From Microcaldota archaeon (GTDB lineage Archaea > B1Sed10-29 > JACOVT01): a DNA stretch of 9,536 bases. The stretch lies in contig JACOVT010000101.1 in the NCBI GenBank assembly GCA_016177165.1, positions 1 to 9,536 on the forward strand, given 5' to 3'. The position numbers and the translations under genes were made by a program. Shown in pieces: positions 6,513 through 9,536 of the stretch. How positions within the stretch are numbered: position 1 is the stretch's first letter; every line of letters begins with the position of its first letter. The notes beneath the pieces are model-generated. The model worked only from the letters and a program-made list of their open reading frames with translations, did not search any database and had not been told where the DNA came from.

Positions 6513-6971
6513 ATGCGGAAGGGACAACTATTGACAATGGACGCGCTCGCAGCGCTCGTTGCACTCACTGCCACCGCCGGCATCGTGGCGTCATCGTTCT
6601 CGAGCCTATACGAGCGCCAAGGAGACGTGGAATTCGAGAAAAAGTACGCGATAGCCGGCGACATCGCCAATTTGGGAATCACCAGCCTGTCGTTGAAGAA
6701 GGACGGCACCTTCTACTCCAACCTTGTCAGCCTCGACAACTCGTTCCCCGCGGTATTGGACGCCTACGCCGAGCAGTTCAGGCAGCCGCTCACGCTTACG
6801 AATTACCGGGCAGAATTAATGGTGAGCGGATGCCCGCAATCGATAAACTGCGGCCGCACGCTGAACGGCGGCTGCAGCGGCAGTGAGAAAGCGATAGCCG
6901 TCGCCCGCAGGCTGCTCGCCGACACGAGCACGAAAGCAACAGTACAACTGACGGTGAGGGTATGCTCATGA
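6513..6971 (+). CDS. Membrane-anchored pilin-like protein with LTMDA-type signal
   Basis: The 152-residue protein starts one base after the previous stop, with AGGGTG upstream as ribosome-binding site. Its start, MRKGQLLTMDALAALVAL, has the KG/Q junction of class III signals but the acidic residue is D10, one place further on than the usual +5, and it matches the LLSLDAL of the preceding protein. The hydrophobic helix runs to about residue 29, followed by a spine-like region (ERQGDVEFEKKYAIAGDIANL). Cysteines sit at C107, C113, C121 and C151; the protein ends in VTVRVCS-like beta structure (LTVRVCS), echoed by ANVRVCVR in the next protein. This shared end suggests that the two are divergent paralogues. 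Likely minor pilin. Confidence 0.78.
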   Translation: MRKGQLLTMDALAALVALTATAGIVASSFSSLYERQGDVEFEKKYAIAGDIANLGITSLSLKKDGTFYSNLVSLDNSFPAVLDAYAEQFRQPLTLTNYRAELMVSGCPQSINCGRTLNGGCSGSEKAIAVARRLLADTSTKATVQLTVRVCS

Positions 6972-7294
6972 AAAAGAGGGGGTTTGTCTTCTCGATAGAC
7001 GCGGTTTTCGCGCTCTACATCACGCTCATCGCAACGTCCGCATTGTTCGCGGTGCTGGAAGTCTCACAGCAGCCCGGAAGCGTCTCGCTGGAATTGTCGC
7101 GCCTATCATGGGATGTACTAGAGATCCAAAAGGCGCCCTTCCCGACAACCGCGCTCGGGGACATCTCCACGGGAGAGGCCTGCAGCCCGGCATATTCAGC
7201 CAGTTCGGCAAAAGCCGCAGCGTACAAGGCCAATTCGGCCTCAAACGGCTATGAGGGATTGAAGTCGGCAAACGTGAGGGTGTGCGTCAGGTGA
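6968..7294 (+). CDS. Membrane-anchored pilin-like protein with FSIDA-type signal
   Basis: The start is taken as ATG 6968, which forms an ATGA overlap with the previous stop and lies 7 bases after GGTGAGGG (6953-6960); the ATG at 6962 is too close to that site. The 108-residue protein begins MKKRGFVFSIDAVFALYITL, the third member of the [ST]-hydrophobic-D-A group here, with one hydrophobic helix to about residue 31. The short exported part includes an Ala/Ser-rich stretch (about 76-92) with C72 and ends in ANVRVCVR (C106). The two cysteines could pair. It is probably a minor pilin-like subunit of the same complex. No closer family recognised. Confidence 0.78.
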   Translation: MKKRGFVFSIDAVFALYITLIATSALFAVLEVSQQPGSVSLELSRLSWDVLEIQKAPFPTTALGDISTGEACSPAYSASSAKAAAYKANSASNGYEGLKSANVRVCVR

Positions 7295-7304
7295 GGGATT
7301 GTTC

Positions 7305-7841
7305 ATGAGGGGATTCTTTTTCACTGCATCGAGTTTCGCGGTCGCGGCAATAATGATGGTCTCGTCAGCCTACCTGCTGGGCGCGCGGGAAAACATGGAG
7401 GCAGGCCGCAGCGCTGCGCTGCGCATCGGTTTGGTTTTTGACGCGTACAACAACTTCGCGGGCATAGCCGCACTATATAGGGAAAACATCTTTTCGGATT
7501 CGATACTGGAAGCAGCCTCCAAGAGCAAGTGCTCCATATCAACCGACGTCGACAACAAGGTCAAGGCAAGGCTCAGCCAAGCGGTTTCAGAGTTCCCCGC
7601 CTATTCAGGGATACGTGCCTCGGTGTCAAACGTGAAAACCAGCGTCGTAACATCATCGAGCGGCCCGACCAGCTGCAGCGTGCAGCTAAAGCTCGAGTTC
7701 GACCTCGCCGCCGACGCGGGCTACGCCCAGAAGACCGGCCACGTCACCTCGCTCAAGACAGCCTCGGTCACCTTTGACGCCACGGGCGTAAAGTCTGTCA
7801 ACGTAAGGGACGACCACACGGGACGCACCGACTACCCGTAA
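7305..7841 (+). CDS. Membrane-anchored pilin-like protein, last gene of operon
   Basis: ATG 7305 is preferred over TTG 7299 because GTGAGGG (7291-7297) is then correctly spaced and the basic leader becomes MRG. The 178-residue protein begins MRGFFFTASSFAVAAIMMVS. It resembles the three preceding signals in layout, but no acidic residue is present where D or E is expected. A helix runs on from the membrane segment (AREN, then RSAALRIGLVFDAYNNF), followed by beta-rich sequence with C76 and C124 that may form one disulfide. Loss of the acidic residue is notable because the +5 Glu of pilins helps register subunits during assembly; a subunit without it often sits first in a filament tip, as for GspK-like minor pseudopilins in bacteria. 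The analogy is inferential. Confidence 0.75.
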   Translation: MRGFFFTASSFAVAAIMMVSSAYLLGARENMEAGRSAALRIGLVFDAYNNFAGIAALYRENIFSDSILEAASKSKCSISTDVDNKVKARLSQAVSEFPAYSGIRASVSNVKTSVVTSSSGPTSCSVQLKLEFDLAADAGYAQKTGHVTSLKTASVTFDATGVKSVNVRDDHTGRTDYP

Positions 7842-7899
7842 CCACGCCGTAAACAACCACAACCAACCATGTCTGGTTAAAACCCGAATTCCGGATGGG

Positions 7900-7917
7900 G
7901 GGTTGGGAAACGCTTAA
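7900..7917 (+). repeat. 18-bp promoter-like repeat, copy 1
   Basis: GGGTTGGGAAACGCTTAA occurs here and, without a mismatch, at 8584-8601. The CGCTTAA end looks like a TATA box with the purine-rich GGGAAA as BRE-like upstream element. Here it precedes the TTG of a possible small ORF by nearly the same distance as copy 2 precedes the GTG at 8627. Confidence 0.8.
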
Positions 7918-7943
7918 GAGCAGAACCTAGCGGAAGCTCGGAG

Positions 7944-8027
7944 TTGAAGAAAATGTGCCGGGGTTGCATGGTAGAATTGCACCGTCCCGAGCATTCTTTG
8001 CTGCTTGGATATAAAAGCCTTTCTTAA
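7944..8027 (+). CDS. Possible 27-aa leaderless small protein with CxxC motif
   Basis: TTG 7944 (or ATG 7953) opens a 27-codon frame ending at TAA 8025-8027. It begins as MKKMCRGCMVELH, with a CxxC pair at C5 and C8. Support is only positional: the C of the CGCTTAA element lies 33 bases upstream, compared with 32 bases for the confident gene at 8627. It could equally be an untranslated RNA or chance. No family recognised. Confidence 0.25.
   Translation: MKKMCRGCMVELHRPEHSLLLGYKSLS
8007..8018 (+). promoter_or_regulatory. TATA-like box upstream of toxin gene (distal)
   Basis: ATATAAAAG at 8009-8017 is close to the archaeal TATA consensus and predicts transcription from about 8040. Such an RNA would carry both hairpins in a roughly 55-nt leader in front of the toxin ATG. 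Confidence 0.45.
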
Positions 8028-8043
8028 CTCGGATTAACTTGGC

Positions 8044-8059
8044 ACGGTTGCAAAACCGT
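8044..8059 (+). promoter_or_regulatory. Perfect hairpin with GCAA tetraloop upstream of toxin gene
   Basis: ACGGTT and AACCGT form a 6-bp stem around GCAA, a GNRA-type loop. It begins just after the start predicted from the distal TATA box, so it would be at the 5' end of that RNA. It could also be a protein-binding palindrome. Confidence 0.45.
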
Positions 8060-8066
8060 TAAAAGT

Positions 8067-8087
8067 CTAAGCGCCGTTAGCGCTTAG
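8067..8087. promoter_or_regulatory. 8-bp inverted repeat between toxin TATA box and start codon, candidate operator
   Basis: CTAAGCGC and GCGCTTAG form a perfect inverted repeat with a 5-base spacer CGTTA. It lies between the proximal TATA-like element (8058-8065) and the predicted transcription start near 8088, so a bound protein would block transcription. Autoregulation by antitoxin or toxin-antitoxin complex is typical of type II modules; applying it here is inference. Confidence 0.5.
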
Positions 8088-8094
8088 TTCGTTT

Positions 8095-8364
8095 ATGGTT
8101 GGCTATGAAGTGTTAATCGCAGATAGCGTTGACGATTACTTGTCGGGCTTGAGTGCGGCAGAGCGGGAAAAGATAGTCAAAAGGCTGCGCCTTCTTGAGG
8201 AAAACCCGCGGTCGGCTGGAGAATTTCGCGGCAAGTTTTGGATCTTAAAAGTTGGGCAGGCCGGTTATCGGCTGGCATTCCGCATACTCGAGGAAGAGAA
8301 GCAAATCCGGGTGACAAACATAGCGCGTAGGAAATCACTAGAGTATCGAGAGTTTTATGATTGA
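8095..8364 (+). CDS. RelE/ParE-superfamily toxin-like protein
   Basis: The 89-residue protein matches the size and layout of RelE-type toxins, which in the RelE branch cleave mRNA on the ribosome and in the ParE branch target gyrase. Visible pattern: N-terminal strand YEVLIADS, helices with SAAEREKIVKRLRLLEENP (residues 20-38), the GEFRGKFWILKVGQAGYRLAFRI core (42-64) with K52 and R59, and a C-terminal strand with NIARRKSLEYREFY, including R78/R79 and Y84. Basic and aromatic residues in the last two blocks are where RelE-type mRNases act, so an intact mRNase is plausible. ATG 8095 has no Shine-Dalgarno motif and probably follows a very short leader. The last 10 bp overlap the end of an antitoxin-like gene on the other strand. 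Confidence 0.82.
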   Translation: MVGYEVLIADSVDDYLSGLSAAEREKIVKRLRLLEENPRSAGEFRGKFWILKVGQAGYRLAFRILEEEKQIRVTNIARRKSLEYREFYD

Positions 8365-8525
8365 ATGCCGTACTTGGCCCTGACCTGTTTAAGGGTCTTG
8401 AATTTTCCGGCGGATATTTCACCATTGCCCTTTTCCGCAGCCTCCAGAAAACGCAGGTCTTCGACTATGTGCAGCAGCGATTCGACGTCCTTCTTGGGGA
8501 GCTGGATGGTAACCATTTCAGCCAT
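8355..8525 (-). CDS. Small antitoxin-like protein, convergent with and overlapping the toxin gene
   Basis: On the minus strand, ATG 8525 opens a 56-codon frame ending at TAA 8355. The protein begins MAEMVTIQLPKKDVESLLHI, continues with a charged helix (EDLRFLEAAEKG) and ends KQVRAKYGIQS. A short beta strand with a TIQLPKKD-type start, then amphipathic helices, is the general shape of small archaeal antitoxins partnering RelE toxins. A TATA box on the minus strand (TTATAAAAA, bases 8549-8557 on the plus strand) is centred about 28 nt before the ATG, so this transcript too should be leaderless. Adjacency to a RelE-like gene is the main functional argument. The tail-to-tail layout is abnormal, so pairing is plausible but unproven. 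A ribbon-helix-helix DNA-binding role for the N-terminus cannot be confirmed by eye. Confidence 0.68.
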   Translation of the reverse strand: MAEMVTIQLPKKDVESLLHIVEDLRFLEAAEKGNGEISAGKFKTLKQVRAKYGIQS

Positions 8526-8547
8526 GCTAGCACATATGCGTGCTTGT

Positions 8548-8559
8548 CTTTTTATAACT
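8548..8559 (-). promoter_or_regulatory. Minus-strand TATA-box promoter for the antitoxin-like gene
   Basis: Read on the minus strand this is GTTATAAAAAGA, a good archaeal TATA match. The spacing of about 28 nt to the ATG at 8525 indicates leaderless transcription. Together with the plus-strand promoter at 8584-8604 it makes 8526-8626 a divergent promoter region. Confidence 0.6.
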
Positions 8560-8583
8560 TTCTTAACCCTAATTAACCGACAA

Positions 8584-8601
8584 GGGTTGGGAAACGCTTA
8601 A
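8584..8601 (+). repeat. 18-bp promoter-like repeat, copy 2 (promoter of OB-fold gene)
   Basis: Identical to 7900-7917. The CGCTTAAA element (8595-8602) ends 24 bases before the GTG at 8627, giving the spacing expected of a leaderless archaeal promoter. AACCCT at 8565-8570 and AGGGTT at 8583-8588 form an inverted repeat that overlaps its left end. Confidence 0.7.
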
Positions 8602-8626
8602 AACCCGCTTGCTAGACAGTCTTGGC

Positions 8627-8971
8627 GTGCGCCTCGAAAACGAAATGGCGATAGCCTGCGTGCTGGCCGGCCTGCTGCTGTCATACGTTTTTTCGCCAAC
8701 CAACTCTTACGAGCCCAAGACCCTCATCCAATTGAATGCCTCCTGTTCCGGCCTGGTGCGCGTGGACGCGACCGTCACAAAGACTTTCTTCTCGCAAAAG
8801 TCGAGCCTGATCGGCCTGCTGGCGGATGATGGAGGGAGTATGTTGTCTGTCATGAACGATTTTCCGGTGATGGAAGGCGACCGCGTGACCGTCTTCGGCC
8901 GCGCTTCAAGGCAGGGGAAGCAGTGCTGGCTGTTTCCCAAGCGCGTGGTCCGTCATCGTGGTCCGTCATGA
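8627..8971 (+). CDS. Secreted or membrane-anchored OB-fold-like protein
   Basis: The start is taken as GTG 8627 from promoter spacing, rather than the in-frame TTG 8609. This gives 114 residues starting MRLENEMAIACVLAGLLLSY: a hydrophobic segment at about 7-21 acts as signal peptide or anchor. The remainder looks like a small OB-fold of the tRNA_anti/nucleic-acid-binding type: RVDATVTKTFF at about 46-56, IGLLADDGGSMLSVM at about 62-76, then a VMEGDRVTVFGRASR strand-turn-strand at about 81-95 and a closing WLFPKRV. The motif of a strand followed by GDxVxVxGxV is characteristic of OB-folds. An exported OB-fold may bind oligonucleotides, sugars or protein; ligand unknown. The gene ends 13 bp before the TctA-like gene and probably shares its transcript. 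Confidence 0.7.
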   Translation: MRLENEMAIACVLAGLLLSYVFSPTNSYEPKTLIQLNASCSGLVRVDATVTKTFFSQKSSLIGLLADDGGSMLSVMNDFPVMEGDRVTVFGRASRQGKQCWLFPKRVVRHRGPS

Positions 8972-8984
8972 TTGAGGTCTCCCC

Positions 8985-9536
8985 ATGCTTGACTTTCTTG
9001 CCGGTATTGCGTTCGGGTTTGCAATCGGACTTCTGCCGGGTTTCCACATCAACAACGCGCTGCCCGCGCTGGTCGCACTCGTCCCGTTTGCCGGGACTAC
9101 CTTTATAGTCTCGGCGTCGGTCTCGTTTGTCTTCTCAAGCCTTGTTCCAGCGACGGTGCTGCGCCTGCCCAACGAAGAGACGGCGCTCATTGCTTCCGAA
9201 TCGCTGCATGCCGACGCTTTACATGCATGTGTGCTCGCATCGGTTTTGGCGTGTTTTTTCTCACTCGTCGTGCTGGCCTTCTACTCGGCGTTTCTCCCGC
9301 AGCTCTACCCCGCGGCAGGCTCGGTGATGCCCCTGCTTCTACTGGTGATCGTGGGGATGCTCGCGCTTCAGGGACTCGGGAACGCGCTGGTGGTGGGGGT
9401 TTCCTCAATGCTGGGAATGATAACGTTCAACGGCGACTACCTGCTTCCGCTCTTGTCCGGGTTTTTCGGTACCAGCGCGCTTTTGCGGGCTCGCGATGGA
9501 ACAACCCCGCGGCCAGCAACTGCGCGCAGCATTGCG
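8985..9536 (+). CDS. TctA-family (COG1784-like) integral membrane protein, 3'-truncated by window edge
   Basis: From ATG 8985 the frame is open for 184 codons to the right edge. GAGGT at 8974-8978 serves as ribosome-binding site. The protein begins MLDFLAGIAFGFAIGLLPGF, continuing HINNALPALV: the GLLPGxHxNN motif is the N-terminal signature of the archaeal TctA-like family, with several further membrane segments (about 24-55, 80-105, 115-150 and 155-170) and a second motif LLSGFFGTSALL near the end of the visible part. Bacterial TctA is the large membrane subunit of tripartite tricarboxylate transporters; the substrate of the archaeal branch is not established, so a transport role is only family-based. 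It follows the OB-fold gene closely and is probably co-transcribed with it. Confidence 0.8.
   Translation, partial: MLDFLAGIAFGFAIGLLPGFHINNALPALVALVPFAGTTFIVSASVSFVFSSLVPATVLRLPNEETALIASESLHADALHACVLASVLACFFSLVVLAFYSAFLPQLYPAAGSVMPLLLLVIVGMLALQGLGNALVVGVSSMLGMITFNGDYLLPLLSGFFGTSALLRARDGTTPRPATARSIA

Larger units (their letters stand above)
7842..8094. other. Intergenic segment with promoter-like elements, small ORF and two hairpins
   Basis: No long gene is present in these 253 bases. They hold an 18-bp promoter-like repeat (7900-7917), a possible short leaderless ORF (7944-8027), a strong TATA-like box ATATAAAAG (8009-8017), two perfect hairpins (8044-8059 and 8067-8087) and a second TATA-like element GTTAAAAG (8058-8065). 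A weak 5-bp stem (7865-7878) followed by TTAAAA is the only terminator-like element after the pilin operon. Confidence 0.6.

Noticed and set aside
1..7841. Archaellum (fla/arl) operon
   Set aside because: The pilins lack archaellin-type length and sequence beyond the signal peptide, and no FlaD/E, F, G, H, I or J-like genes are present; a type IV-like pilus fits better.
7865..7878. Stem-loop AACCA/TGGTT as terminator of the pilin operon
   Set aside because: Only 5 bp, no T-run behind it; too weak to call as a separate feature.
8361..8576. Short plus-strand frames over the antitoxin-like gene (also 8365-8601)
   Set aside because: They lie opposite the minus-strand gene at 8355-8525, lack a promoter, and run through that gene's own promoter region.
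1..9536. CRISPR arrays, tRNA or rRNA genes, insertion sequences
   Set aside because: No regularly spaced repeats, no cloverleaf with conserved TPsiC/anticodon arms, and no transposase or terminal inverted repeats were found by eye.

Overview
The window reads as archaeal chromosome. Six coding regions begin with class III (type IV pilin/archaellin-type) signal peptides, there is an archaeal A24-type prepilin peptidase, and TATA-like boxes (mostly TTTTAAA or CTTAAA) sit about 26-32 nt upstream of start codons, so many transcripts appear leaderless. The base composition is fairly GC-rich. Short pilin genes, a RelE-type toxin and a TctA-family membrane protein would suit a DPANN archaeon of the Diapherotrites/Micrarchaeota kind, but that placement is a guess.

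Region 1 (1-3839) holds three related pilins. Two are large: a 5'-truncated copy (to 1588) and an intact 585-residue copy (1643-3400). Each has a cysteine-rich pilin head, then a PKD-like domain and CARDB-like beta-sandwich repeats. A 115-residue pilin (3492-3839) has the same eight-cysteine head and nothing else. The two large genes share a 76-bp stretch with no mismatch although the rest has diverged, which suggests recent duplication or gene conversion.

Region 2 (3904-4830) is the prepilin peptidase that should process these pilins. Its transcript is probably leaderless and starts just after an 8-bp stem-loop behind the short pilin gene.

Region 3 (4862-7841) is a tightly packed run of eight small membrane-anchored pilin-like genes, probably one operon from a TATA box at 4832-4841. 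The first four carry canonical QxSxE-type signals (one with a TTG start, one without the usual basic residue before the cleavage site). The next three replace that motif with a [ST]-hydrophobic-D-A version, and the last lacks the acidic residue. They look like pilus subunits, minor pilins or tip components. No assembly ATPase or TadC/FlaJ-like platform protein lies in the window.

Region 4 (7842-8626) is a mostly intergenic/accessory segment. It contains a copy of an 18-bp promoter-like repeat, a possible 27-codon leaderless ORF, two tandem perfect hairpins, a RelE-like toxin gene (8095-8364, +), and a 56-residue antitoxin-like gene on the opposite strand (8525-8355). The last two converge and overlap by 10 bp, an unusual layout for a toxin-antitoxin pair.

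Region 5 (8627-9536) is a secreted or membrane-anchored OB-fold-like protein followed by the start of a TctA-family (COG1784-like) multi-spanning membrane protein that runs off the right edge. The second copy of the 18-bp promoter-like repeat drives this pair.
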